Of a stretch of DNA of 6,940 bases, positions 1 through 6,774 are shown one piece after another. The notes under the pieces were generated by a model. That model ran no database searches, was not told the DNA's origin, and saw only the letters and a program-made list of their open reading frames with translations. Source of the DNA: Fusobacterium sp. (GTDB lineage: Bacteria; Fusobacteriota; Fusobacteriia; Fusobacteriales; Fusobacteriaceae); contig JAUNAY010000063.1 of the NCBI GenBank assembly GCA_030527385.1, forward strand, positions 1 through 6,940. Direction: 5' to 3'. The stretch's first letter is position 1; the number at the start of each line of letters is the position of its first letter. The position numbers were made by a program, and so were the translations under genes.

Positions 1-179
1 ATATCATTGTTATTAGTTTTCACGCTTTCCATTTTTGCTGTTGGCAATTCAATGCTAATTCCACCATACTTATTAAAAGTACTTGAAACTATAAAAAATA
101 TTAACAAAAGAAAAACTACATCTATCAAAGGTGTTAAATCTGGAGTTAATAAAGCTCTTTTTTTCTTATATTTCGCCAT
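1..179 (-). CDS. exbD: ExbD/TolR-family Ton-motor protein, N-terminal part (runs off left edge)
   Basis: This is the first 59 codons of a biopolymer-transport protein of the ExbD/TolR family, read leftward and cut by the window edge. The visible part has a short basic cytoplasmic tail (MAKYKKKR), then one membrane helix opening with [15 protein letters not shown]. The Asp at residue 20 in LTPLID matches the single protonatable Asp that carries protons through ExbB-ExbD motors. A periplasmic stretch begins near residue 37 with an ISIELPTAK segment typical of the family. It starts one base after the exbB stop codon, with an AAGGGG ribosome-binding site inside the end of exbB, so the two are very probably translationally coupled. 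ExbB and ExbD form the inner-membrane complex that energises TonB, here presumably for the heme receptor encoded on the other strand. TolR is the main alternative, but the neighbouring receptor favours ExbD. A tonB gene may follow outside the window. Confidence 0.9.
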   Translation of the reverse strand, partial: MAKYKKKRALLTPDLTPLIDVVFLLLIFFIVSSTFNKYGGISIELPTAKMESVKTNNND

Positions 180-180
180 T

Positions 181-801
181 TTATCCCCTTACTATATTGA
201 TAACATTTGTTGTTATTTTATCAATCTCTTCTTCTATCTCTTCAATTTTTTTAGTTAACAAGTTATATACTACTAAAGCTGGAATAGCAATTGAAAGTCC
301 AGCAGCAGTTGTAATAAGTGCTTTTGAAATACTATCAGCAACAAGAGTTGGATCTCCAGCACCAAATTGTGAAAGATCTTTAAAAGCATCTATCATACCA
401 GTAACAGTTCCCAAAAGCCCCAACATTGGAGCTATATGTGATATTATTCCCAATATATGTAATCTTTTTTCAAGAGGTGCAATTTCGTCCATCTGTATCT
501 CTTTTATAAGTTGTTCATATTTATGAAACTCTTTTGGAATAGGTGAACAAATATCCCCTCTGCAAACAAATTGTTTTATAGAACAACCAACAGCATTTTT
601 TTCTTTATCACAAAGTTCAACTATTTTACAAAGATCTTTGTTTGAAACAGCTAAAATTATCTCTCTTCTAAAGTTCCTATTTAAAGCTTTTTCACTTTTA
701 AAAAAGAAAAATAATCTTTCTAATATTACAGTTGTTGAAATTATAGATAACGCAAAGAGAACCCACATTAAAGGTCCTCCAACTTTAAAATAATACATCA
801 T
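181..801 (-). CDS. exbB: ExbB / MotA-TolQ-ExbB proton-channel family protein
   Basis: Inner-membrane proton-channel subunit of the Ton motor, 206 aa from the chosen start. There are three membrane segments: an N-terminal helix near residues 8-31, then the family-defining pair, one around [19 protein letters not shown] (about 122-140) and one around [20 protein letters not shown] (about 158-177). A charged, probably coiled C-terminal tail follows ([12 protein letters not shown]). The length fits short ExbB/TolQ proteins. The start is the ATG at 799-801, because a GGAGG lies 8 nt upstream at 810-814. A longer reading from TTG 816 would bury that site inside the gene. A second ATG follows immediately at 796-798. 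The gene lies 21 nt downstream of the flavodoxin gene and 1 nt upstream of exbD. Odd: the cytoplasmic part between the first two membrane helices holds five cysteines within 28 residues (58, 64, 73, 80, 85). TolQ is the alternative name, but the heme-receptor context favours ExbB. Confidence 0.93.
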   Translation of the reverse strand: MMYYFKVGGPLMWVLFALSIISTTVILERLFFFFKSEKALNRNFRREIILAVSNKDLCKIVELCDKEKNAVGCSIKQFVCRGDICSPIPKEFHKYEQLIKEIQMDEIAPLEKRLHILGIISHIAPMLGLLGTVTGMIDAFKDLSQFGAGDPTLVADSISKALITTAAGLSIAIPALVVYNLLTKKIEEIEEEIDKITTNVINIVRG

Positions 802-809
802 ATATCTTT

Positions 810-814
810 CCTCC
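810..814 (-). promoter_or_regulatory. Ribosome-binding site of exbB
   Basis: GGAGG on the minus strand, 8 nt before ATG 801. It decides the exbB start: the upstream in-frame TTG at 814-816 overlaps this site and cannot be its start. Confidence 0.85.
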
Positions 815-822
815 AAAATTCA

Positions 823-1329
823 TTAAATTGTCTCAATAAATTTTTTGAAATAGTTATAAGCCTCATCTAAATCATTTTGATCTGGGTGAGTACTTGCATC
901 AGCCCATCTTTTTACTCTTTCAGGATTTGGTCCGTGAGGGTGATCAGGAGAAAATTTTGTTTTCATCATCTCTATAAGTTTAGGATCAATAGCTCCTTGG
1001 CAGTGATAATGAGCAAGTACTTTATTGTTATTTTCTGTGAATAGTTTTGTAATAGCTTCTATACAATCATTTGCGTGTTTTGAATCTGGATATGCACCTA
1101 ATGTGAAGAAAAATCCTGTATTTTTATTTTTAATTGTACTGATAAATTTAAGAGCTTTAGCATCAGCTGTTCCTCTATCAATCCAAGTTCCTACAATTAT
1201 TAGATCATAATCTAAATTTTTTACTTCGCTAATATCCATAATATCACTATTTGGAATAGCTTTATATACTGCTTCTGCCACCTTTTTAGTATTTCCTGTT
1301 TTTGTTGAATAAGTAATTAATGTTTTCAC
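823..1329 (-). CDS. hmuF: Flavodoxin-family protein, HmuF-like
   Basis: A 168-residue flavodoxin-fold protein, first gene of the leftward operon. The N-terminus has the FMN-phosphate loop after the first strand (YSTKTGNTKK, residues 7-16). The segments LIIVGTWIDRGTA (43-55) and GFFFTLGAYPDS (72-83) match the other two flavin-contact loops. The C-terminal third is rich in histidine: HYHC (107-110), DHPHG (129-133) and THPD (147-150). A GTG start is chosen because GGAGG sits 8 nt upstream at 1338-1342. In F. nucleatum, a flavodoxin encoded in the heme locus (HmuF) is reported to bind heme and reduce anaerobilin. Related loci use a flavodoxin to feed electrons to the radical-SAM heme-cleaving enzyme. 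The divergent position next to that enzyme supports the same job, but the name rests on context plus the flavodoxin motifs. A general flavodoxin is the fallback. Confidence 0.82.
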   Translation of the reverse strand: MKTLITYSTKTGNTKKVAEAVYKAIPNSDIMDISEVKNLDYDLIIVGTWIDRGTADAKALKFISTIKNKNTGFFFTLGAYPDSKHANDCIEAITKLFTENNNKVLAHYHCQGAIDPKLIEMMKTKFSPDHPHGPNPERVKRWADASTHPDQNDLDEAYNYFKKFIETI

Positions 1330-1337
1330 TGATTTAA

Positions 1338-1342
1338 CCTCC
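1338..1342 (-). promoter_or_regulatory. Ribosome-binding site of the flavodoxin gene
   Basis: GGAGG on the minus strand, 8 nt before GTG 1329. It supports a non-ATG start, since no in-frame ATG lies at a suitable distance. Confidence 0.85.
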
Positions 1343-1364
1343 GTTAAAATTTTATTTCAGTTAA

Positions 1365-1393
1365 GTTATATCAGAAAATAAAAATAAAGTCAA
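1365..1393 (-). promoter_or_regulatory. Predicted promoter of the flavodoxin-exbB-exbD operon
   Basis: On the minus strand, TTGACT (1388-1393) is followed by a 17-nt spacer and TATAAC (1365-1370). The -10 box is preceded by TGA, giving an extended -10 (TGATATAAC). This is a good sigma-70-type match, with a leader of roughly 30 nt before the GTG start. A T/A-rich block just upstream (1397-1410) could act as an UP-like element. Confidence 0.75.
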
Positions 1394-1396
1394 TTA

Positions 1397-1410
1397 TTTT
1401 TAATTAAAAA
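1397..1410. repeat. Perfect 14-bp AT palindrome between the divergent promoters
   Basis: TTTTTAATTAAAAA is a perfect inverted repeat lying between the two -35 boxes, 4 bp upstream of the leftward one. It could be an UP element or regulator site, but A/T-only palindromes arise easily by chance at this base composition. Confidence 0.45.
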
Positions 1411-1435
1411 AACTTTGATATATGAAATATTTTTC

Positions 1436-1464
1436 TTGACAATAAATAAAATAAATATTAATAT
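1436..1464 (+). promoter_or_regulatory. Candidate promoter P1 of the rightward hmuW operon
   Basis: A perfect TTGACA (1436-1441) is followed by a 17-nt spacer and TAATAT (1459-1464, 4 of 6 to consensus). TATAGT (1462-1467) is a better -10 but would need a 20-nt spacer. The predicted transcript start falls on or near the TCACGTGA palindrome at 1467-1474. Confidence 0.6.
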
Positions 1465-1466
1465 AG

Positions 1467-1474
1467 TCACGTGA
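1467..1474. promoter_or_regulatory. TCACGTGA palindrome, possible operator
   Basis: A perfect 8-bp palindrome. The match extends to TA...TA at 1464-1477 if one mismatched pair is skipped. It contains the only C/G cluster in an otherwise A/T-only stretch and sits at the expected +1 region of promoter P1. No known operator was recognised. Confidence 0.4.
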
Positions 1475-1482
1475 ATAAAAGT

Positions 1483-1488
1483 TATAAT
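1483..1488 (+). promoter_or_regulatory. Candidate -10 box of a second promoter (P2) for hmuW
   Basis: A perfect TATAAT about 45 nt before the hmuW start. No good -35 lies 16-18 nt upstream and there is no TG extension, so it would need an activator or be weak. If used, transcription would start inside the 1490-1509 palindrome. Confidence 0.35.
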
Positions 1489-1489
1489 A

Positions 1490-1509
1490 AACTAGGTAAT
1501 TGTCTAGTT
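1490..1509. promoter_or_regulatory. 20-bp near-palindrome AACTAGGTAATTGTCTAGTT, possible operator or leader hairpin
   Basis: Inverted repeat with 6-bp arms AACTAG and CTAGTT around GTAATTGT. The central AATT is also symmetric, so only the two GT dinucleotides break the symmetry. It lies just downstream of TATAAT 1483-1488 and 5 nt before the hmuW ribosome-binding site. This fits a repressor site or a hairpin in the leader of a transcript from P1. It does not match the classical Fur-box consensus. Confidence 0.5.
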
Positions 1510-1514
1510 AAAAC

Positions 1515-1520
1515 AGGAGG
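1515..1520 (+). promoter_or_regulatory. Ribosome-binding site of hmuW, long spacing
   Basis: AGGAGG, a very strong site, but 12 nt from ATG 1533, longer than the 6-9 nt seen for the other genes here. No in-frame alternative start codon of the ATG/GTG/TTG type lies closer. Confidence 0.75.
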
Positions 1521-1532
1521 ATTTATCTTAAA

Positions 1533-2801
1533 ATGGAGAAAAATTTATTTTTGTATGATAAGAGATTAAAGTCTCATCACGACAGTAATAGTTTGATTAA
1601 CAAATATATTAAAAGTGAAAACTATAGTATGAAAGAGTTTAATGATATATTACAACAAACACCAGATAATAGAAAAAAATCTATATATGTTCATACTCCT
1701 TATTGTGATAAAATTTGCTCTTTTTGTAATTTAAACAGAAAACAAATAGATGGAAGTTTAGATATGTACGCTCAATATATAGCAGATGAATTTGAAAAAT
1801 ATGGAAAAACAAGATATTTTCAAGAAAGTGAATTTGAAGTTATCTTTTTTGGTGGAGGAACTCCAACTGTATATAAACCTCACCAACTTGAATTAATTTT
1901 AAAGAGTATTGAAAAGAATGTTAAGCTTTCTAAAGATTATGAGTTTACTTTCGAGACAACTCTTCACAATCTTAATGATGAAAAATTAGAAATTATGAAA
2001 AAATATGGTGTCAATAGATTAAGTGTTGGAATACAAACTTTTTCTGATGAGGGAAGAAAATTCTATAATAGAACTTATACAAAGAAGGAGGTTATCCAAA
2101 GATTAAAAAAATTAAAAGAGAAATTTCAAGGAGATCTATGTGTAGATATTATCTATAATTTTCCAGATCAAAATATTAAAGATGTTATTGAAGATGCAAA
2201 GATTGTTAAAGAATTAGAACTTAGTAGTGCAAGTTTTTACTCCTTGATGGTGCACGAAGGTTCAAAACTTTCAAAAGACATTGAAGCTGAAAAAGTAAAG
2301 ATGAAAACAGATATAGAAAGAGATTATCTTTTATATCAACACTTTGTTGATGAGATGTTATTAGATAGTGATTACCATATTTTAGAACTTACAAAAATAG
2401 CTAAAAACAATGGTGATAACTATAAATATATAAAAATTAGAAATACTGGTGGAGATACTTTTCCTATTGGAGTAGGAGCAGGGGGAAGTGTTCAAGGTAT
2501 TGGAGTTTATAAGATGAGTAAGGAGATGTTCTTCTGTTCAAAACATACTGATTATCACGAAAGATTTGCTAGATTATCTGGTTATATGCAATTTCCAATA
2601 ATTAAAAAATCAATAGTAAAAGAAATTTTATCTTTAGAAGAATTTGAACATTTTGATAAAAAAATGGCTGAATATGAAAAAAATTATCTTGTAGAAATAA
2701 AAGAGGACAGTTACAATCTTACAAAATTAGGAATCTTTTGGGGAAATAATATCTCAAGTGAAATAATTATCTATATTATGGAAAAGATTTTTAATAAATA
2801 A
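1533..2801 (+). CDS. hmuW: Radical-SAM heme-degrading enzyme, HmuW/ChuW/HutW type (HemN-like)
   Basis: A 422-residue HemN-family radical-SAM protein. The three cysteines binding the 4Fe-4S cluster are C58, C62 and C65 in YCDKICSFCNL. The SAM-binding GGGTP follows at 107-111, with SVGIQTF at 164-170 and a glycine-rich GVGAGGS (313-319) matching the HemN core. In coproporphyrinogen dehydrogenase HemN a fourth cysteine follows two residues after the third. Here that position is Leu67, as expected for the ChuW/HutW branch. ChuW-type enzymes open heme without oxygen, methylating it and producing linear anaerobilin plus free iron, in the cytoplasm, with a flavodoxin as electron source. The divergent flavodoxin, and the receptor and ABC transporter 20 nt downstream, support heme degradation rather than heme synthesis. 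It is the first gene of the rightward operon. The family is near certain; the exact reaction is inferred. Confidence 0.88.
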   Translation: MEKNLFLYDKRLKSHHDSNSLINKYIKSENYSMKEFNDILQQTPDNRKKSIYVHTPYCDKICSFCNLNRKQIDGSLDMYAQYIADEFEKYGKTRYFQESEFEVIFFGGGTPTVYKPHQLELILKSIEKNVKLSKDYEFTFETTLHNLNDEKLEIMKKYGVNRLSVGIQTFSDEGRKFYNRTYTKKEVIQRLKKLKEKFQGDLCVDIIYNFPDQNIKDVIEDAKIVKELELSSASFYSLMVHEGSKLSKDIEAEKVKMKTDIERDYLLYQHFVDEMLLDSDYHILELTKIAKNNGDNYKYIKIRNTGGDTFPIGVGAGGSVQGIGVYKMSKEMFFCSKHTDYHERFARLSGYMQFPIIKKSIVKEILSLEEFEHFDKKMAEYEKNYLVEIKEDSYNLTKLGIFWGNNISSEIIIYIMEKIFNK

Positions 2802-2821
2802 TATTTAGTTAGGAGAGAGAA

Positions 2822-4975
2822 ATGAATAAAAGAATTTTAGGACTTATATGGGCTAGTTTAACGATTTTGGCATATGGTGAGGAGCAGGTAGATTTAGGAA
2901 AAAGTGTAGTTTATTCTACAACTGGATTTGCAACAGAGATGAGAAAAACTGCAAGTACTCCAACAGTAGTTACAGCTAAAGAGATTCAAGAAAAGAATTA
3001 TAAAACTGTGAGTGAAGTATTAAACTCTATTCCAAGTATCAATATTGTAAAGCAAGGAAAAGACTCAATAGTTGATCTAAGAGGGCAAGGAAATAAGGCA
3101 AAACAAAATGTACAAGTTTTAGTTGATGGAGTTCAAATAAACTCTCTTGATACTTCTATGACTGCCACTCCGATAGATACAATTTCTCCAGATAGTATTG
3201 AAAGAATAGAGGTTATACCTGGAGGAGGAAGTGTGCTTTATGGTAGTGGAACTTCTGGAGGAGTAGTAAATATTATTACAAAAAAAGGCAGTGGGAAAAA
3301 AGCTACTTTAGGATTTGATTATGGGGAGTATGGAAGTAAAAAAACTAATGTTGCTGTAGGAGAAAGTTTTGGTAATTTTGATATTAACTTAGCTTATAAT
3401 AAAAATAATAAAAAAGGATATAGAGAAAATGATGAATCAGATTCTGATTATTTTCAAGGAGATTTAGGATATAGAATTTCAGACACTCAAAATATTGATT
3501 TTAAATATAGTAAATATAAAGCTGATGAAGATTATCCAAAGATGTTAAGTAAAAAACAAGTTGAAGAAGATAGAAAACAAGATGGATTAAGCCGTTCTAA
3601 ATGGGGAAAAGGTATAAATAGTTCAGATACTAACAAAGATGAGTATGTATTGACATACAATAATAAATTATCTGAAAATCTTGACTTTAATCTTACTGGA
3701 TTCTATCAAAATACAGAAACAAATATAAGAACTTGGGACTTTGGAGCAGTGAACACTTCAACTGTAAAAGGATCAGCGATTGCAGATCAAAAAGGTATAT
3801 TCAAAGATGAAAAATATGGAGTTAAACCTAAATTTAAGTATGCCTATGGAGAAGGAAGCTCTCTTATTTTTGGAGTAGACTATATAAAAAATAAGGCTGA
3901 AAGAGTTAGTGATATGAAGATTCAACCTATAAAATCTTCTACTGGAGGACTTAGTCCTATGAGCATCAAATCATATACTACAAACAATTTAGAAAAAGAG
4001 ACTATAAGTGGATATGTGATGAATAACTATGTTTGGAAAGATTTTGAATTTGCTCAAGGGTTAAGATATGAAAAAGCAAATTATGAAGCTGATAGAAATA
4101 CTAATAGAGTTGTAAGTTTAAATGGTAGACCTATGCAAACAAATAATGAAGGTAAGAAAATATCTACTGATGAAGATAACTTTGCTTATGAATTATCAGC
4201 AAACTATCTATATTCAGATACTGGAAAAGCATATGTTAGATATGAGAGAGGATTTACTTCTCCAGCACCTGCTCTTTTAACAGATAAGGTTACAATTAAT
4301 GGAGCTGCAAATTATTATTTAAACAATTTAAGTTCTGAAAAATATGATAATTTTGAAGTAGGAGTTTCAGATTACATAGGTTTCTCAACAGTGAGTGCTT
4401 CTGCATTCTATACAATAACTAAAGATGAAATAACACAAGATATGTCTTCTGGAATGCCACCAGCTTGGATATATAACTATAATTTAGGTAAAACAGAAAG
4501 AATAGGTTTTGAACTTAAAGCAGAACAATATCTTGGTAAACTTACTCTTACTGAATCATACTCTTTTATAAATGCTAAAATAAAAGAGGGGAAAAAAGGA
4601 GTATATAACGAAGCAGGAGATAAAACTGGAAGTATAGATTTAGCAGGAAACAGAGTGGCTAATGTACCTAAAAATAAATTTAATTTAGGAGCTAGTTATG
4701 CTTTTACTGATAATTTTAATTTAGGAACAGAGGTTGTATATACTGACAGTGTATATTTGAACAATGAAAATCTTGGTGGAAAGGTTAACTCACATATTGT
4801 AACAAATGTTAGAGCTAACTATAATTTCAACTCAGGTTTAACTCTTTATGCTGGAATAAACAATATATTTAATGAACAATATTACGAAAGTATAAATTAT
4901 ACATTGGCAGATGGGTATACATATGATCCTGCTGCTGAAAGAAATTACTATGTAGGATTTAGATATACTTTATAA
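2822..4975 (+). CDS. TonB-dependent outer-membrane receptor, probably for heme
   Basis: A 717-residue outer-membrane receptor. A signal peptide spans about residues 1-19 (NKR, hydrophobic core, then LAYG before EEQ). A plug domain runs about 46-155, including TVSEVLNSIPSINI and the conserved PGGGSVLYGSGTSGGVVNII. The rest is a beta-barrel of alternating strands, ending in NYYVGFRYTL. The last residue is Leu, where many outer-membrane proteins have Phe. A stretch at 477-483 (GFTSPAP), followed by NNLSSEKYDNFEVG (501-514), aligns in position with the FRAP and NPNL region of heme receptors, but neither motif is exact and no His lies between them. The whole protein has one His (658) and no Cys. 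The substrate is therefore inferred from hmuW and the transporter genes; a siderophore or vitamin B12 cannot be excluded. AGGAG at 2811-2815 precedes the ATG by 6 nt. Confidence 0.87.
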   Translation: MNKRILGLIWASLTILAYGEEQVDLGKSVVYSTTGFATEMRKTASTPTVVTAKEIQEKNYKTVSEVLNSIPSINIVKQGKDSIVDLRGQGNKAKQNVQVLVDGVQINSLDTSMTATPIDTISPDSIERIEVIPGGGSVLYGSGTSGGVVNIITKKGSGKKATLGFDYGEYGSKKTNVAVGESFGNFDINLAYNKNNKKGYRENDESDSDYFQGDLGYRISDTQNIDFKYSKYKADEDYPKMLSKKQVEEDRKQDGLSRSKWGKGINSSDTNKDEYVLTYNNKLSENLDFNLTGFYQNTETNIRTWDFGAVNTSTVKGSAIADQKGIFKDEKYGVKPKFKYAYGEGSSLIFGVDYIKNKAERVSDMKIQPIKSSTGGLSPMSIKSYTTNNLEKETISGYVMNNYVWKDFEFAQGLRYEKANYEADRNTNRVVSLNGRPMQTNNEGKKISTDEDNFAYELSANYLYSDTGKAYVRYERGFTSPAPALLTDKVTINGAANYYLNNLSSEKYDNFEVGVSDYIGFSTVSASAFYTITKDEITQDMSSGMPPAWIYNYNLGKTERIGFELKAEQYLGKLTLTESYSFINAKIKEGKKGVYNEAGDKTGSIDLAGNRVANVPKNKFNLGASYAFTDNFNLGTEVVYTDSVYLNNENLGGKVNSHIVTNVRANYNFNSGLTLYAGINNIFNEQYYESINYTLADGYTYDPAAERNYYVGFRYTL

Positions 4976-4978
4976 AAT

Positions 4979-4984
4979 GTGAGG
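4979..4984 (+). promoter_or_regulatory. Ribosome-binding site of the permease gene
   Basis: GTGAGG, followed 6 nt later by ATG 4991. The GTG inside it is in frame with the permease, but using it as the start would leave the gene without a ribosome-binding site, so the ATG is preferred. Confidence 0.75.
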
Positions 4985-4990
4985 AATAAG

Positions 4991-5962
4991 ATGAAAAAAT
5001 TTCTACCTTTAATTTTAACTTTGGGAATTTTAATTGTGGGGACACTTTCTATACCTTTAGGAAGTGTTCCAATTTCTCTAAATTATATATTTTTTCCAAA
5101 AAATGCCCCAGAGTATATAAAAACAATTATTTTTAATCTAAGATTACCAAGAATAGTTATGTCAATTTTAATTGGAATGATGCTTTCTTCAAGTGGTGCA
5201 GTTGTACAGACAGTTTTTCAAAATCCATTAGCAGACCCATATATTATAGGAATTGCAGCTAGTGCAACTTTTGGAGCTGTAATAGCCTATGTTTTAAATA
5301 TGCCAGATTATATGTATGGAGTTTTTGCATTTTTTAGTTGTCTTACAAGTACACTTCTTATTTTTAAGATGGCTAAGAAAGGAGATAAGGTAAATGTTGC
5401 TACTCTTTTAATTATAGGAATTGCAGTTTCATCTTTTCTTGGTGCATTTACCTCTTTTGCTATGTATCTGATAGGAGAAGACTCTTTTAAAATTACAATG
5501 TGGTTGATGGGATATTTAGGAAATGCCACTTGGAAAAAAGTTCTGCTTTTACTTCCACCACTTATATTTTCAATCACATATTTTTTCTTAAAAAGAAATG
5601 AGCTAGATGCCCTTTTATCTGGAGACGAAGAAGCACACTCTTTAGGAATTGACATTAATAAACTAAAAATAAAAGCTCTTACTGTATCAGCTTTTGTAGT
5701 GGCATTTTCTGTTGCTTTTTCAGGAATGATCGGGTTTGTAGGTTTGATAGTTCCACATACTATGAGAATGATTCTCGGTTCTTCAAATAGAAAGATGCTT
5801 TCAAGTACAATCTTAGCTGGTGGTTTCTTTCTTCTTGTTTGTGATACATTTGGGCGTATTATTCTAGCTCCTACTGAAGTACCAATTGGAGTTATAACAG
5901 CTTTCTTTGGTGCTCCCTTTTTTCTATATTTAGCTTTGAAAAATAAGAGGAGAGATTTTTAA
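4991..5962 (+). CDS. hmuU: FecCD/BtuC-family ABC transporter permease (heme or iron-complex uptake)
   Basis: A 323-residue polytopic inner-membrane permease of the family that carries heme, siderophores and cobalamin. It has an N-terminal helix (about 4-20), RLPR at 51-54, QNPLADPYIIGIAA (77-90), the ATPase-coupling segment GDEEAHSLGI (211-220) and GFVGLIVPHTMR (248-259). The C-terminal helix pair around PIGVITAFFGAPFFLYLAL ends in a basic tail. Length and motif order are typical. It would work as a homodimer with two copies of the ATPase encoded next. Its gene starts 15 nt after the receptor stop and ends in a TAATG overlap with the ATPase gene. The family alone does not tell heme from other chelates; the hmuW context points to heme, so the symbol is provisional. 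Confidence 0.88.
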   Translation: MKKFLPLILTLGILIVGTLSIPLGSVPISLNYIFFPKNAPEYIKTIIFNLRLPRIVMSILIGMMLSSSGAVVQTVFQNPLADPYIIGIAASATFGAVIAYVLNMPDYMYGVFAFFSCLTSTLLIFKMAKKGDKVNVATLLIIGIAVSSFLGAFTSFAMYLIGEDSFKITMWLMGYLGNATWKKVLLLLPPLIFSITYFFLKRNELDALLSGDEEAHSLGIDINKLKIKALTVSAFVVAFSVAFSGMIGFVGLIVPHTMRMILGSSNRKMLSSTILAGGFFLLVCDTFGRIILAPTEVPIGVITAFFGAPFFLYLALKNKRRDF

Positions 5963-6774
5963 TGGAATTAGAAAAAAATATAATTGATATAGATAATTTA
6001 AGTTTTAGTTATGGAGAAAGACAAATTTTAGATGGAATCTCTCTATCAATAGAAAAAAATAAATTAGTTGGAATTTTAGGACCTAATGGTTGTGGAAAAT
6101 CAACTCTTTTAAAAAATATATTGGGATACCTAAATAGTTCTTCTGGAAATATTAAAATCTACAATAGAGGATTAAAAAGTTATTCTCAAAGAGAAAAATC
6201 TAAATTAATATCTTTAGTTCCTCAAAAATCTCAACTTGTATCAGCTATTAGTGTAGAGGAGTTTGTTTTGATGGGAAGATTGCCACATCTAAAAAATAGT
6301 TGGACTGGATATAGTAAAGAGGATAGATATATAGCTAAAACTTCATTAAAATCTTTGGAATTGGAAAGATTTTCAAACAGAATAGCCCCTACTCTTTCTG
6401 GAGGAGAGTTTCAGCGTGTATTATTAGCAAGAGCAATTACTCAAAATACAGATATTATTCTCTTAGATGAACCTACATCTGCTCTTGACTTAAATCACGC
6501 TATTGAACTTATGGAAAAAATAAAAGAGATTGTATTGAATGAAAAGAAAACAGCTGTGGCAGTTCTTCACGATCTAAATCTCGCTTCACTTTTTTGTGAT
6601 GAACTTATTATGTTAAAAAATGGAAAAGTTTTTTGTAAAGGAACACCTAAAGAAGTTTTGACAAAAGATAATTTAAAAGAGGTATATAATTTAGAGTGTG
6701 AAATTATTTATGATGAAGATACCCTGCCATACATAATACCTAAAACAAAAAAAATTAAGAAAGGAACTATATAA
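5962..6774 (+). CDS. hmuV: ABC transporter ATP-binding protein (heme or iron-complex uptake)
   Basis: A 270-residue ATPase that powers the permease just upstream. All motor motifs are intact: Walker A GPNGCGKST (40-48), Q-loop Gln88 in LVPQ, signature LSGGE (145-149), Walker B IILLDE (165-170), D-loop SALD (173-176) and switch His203 in VLHDL. The FVLMGRLPHL segment (101-110) is typical of the FepC/BtuD/HmuV group. The C-terminus is lysine-rich (KTKKIKKG). The ATG overlaps the permease stop by one base, with AGAGGAGAG at 5946-5954 as ribosome-binding site, so the two are translationally coupled. Function as an importer ATPase is secure. The heme substrate is inferred from neighbours, so the symbol is provisional. 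Confidence 0.9.
   Translation: MELEKNIIDIDNLSFSYGERQILDGISLSIEKNKLVGILGPNGCGKSTLLKNILGYLNSSSGNIKIYNRGLKSYSQREKSKLISLVPQKSQLVSAISVEEFVLMGRLPHLKNSWTGYSKEDRYIAKTSLKSLELERFSNRIAPTLSGGEFQRVLLARAITQNTDIILLDEPTSALDLNHAIELMEKIKEIVLNEKKTAVAVLHDLNLASLFCDELIMLKNGKVFCKGTPKEVLTKDNLKEVYNLECEIIYDEDTLPYIIPKTKKIKKGTI

Noticed and set aside
7..526. Two plus-strand open frames (7-258 and 131-526)
   Set aside because: They lie antisense to exbD and exbB, which have intact family motifs and ribosome-binding sites. The plus-strand proteins show no recognisable domain.
802..816. Longer exbB from TTG 816
   Set aside because: The GGAGG at 810-814 would lie inside the gene and serves ATG 801 at ideal spacing.
1025..1210. 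Plus-strand open frame of 61 codons
   Set aside because: Antisense to the flavodoxin gene, with no ribosome-binding site or motif.
1414..1427. Near-palindrome TTTGATATATGAAA
   Set aside because: One mismatch pair in an almost pure A/T stretch, with no clear position relative to a promoter; expected by chance.
1330..1532. Cobalamin or other riboswitch upstream of the BtuC-like transport operon
   Set aside because: The rightward leader is under about 70 nt, too short for a cobalamin riboswitch, and no conserved riboswitch core was seen.
1533..2801. Coproporphyrinogen dehydrogenase (hemN) as the identity of the radical-SAM gene
   Set aside because: It lacks the extra cysteine two residues after the cluster motif seen in HemN, and it sits with uptake genes and a flavodoxin rather than heme synthesis genes.
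4979..4990. Longer permease from GTG 4979
   Set aside because: That GTG is part of the ribosome-binding site for ATG 4991. ATG 4977 is in another frame.
5308..5655. Minus-strand open frame of 115 codons
   Set aside because: Antisense to conserved membrane segments of the permease; no supporting signal.
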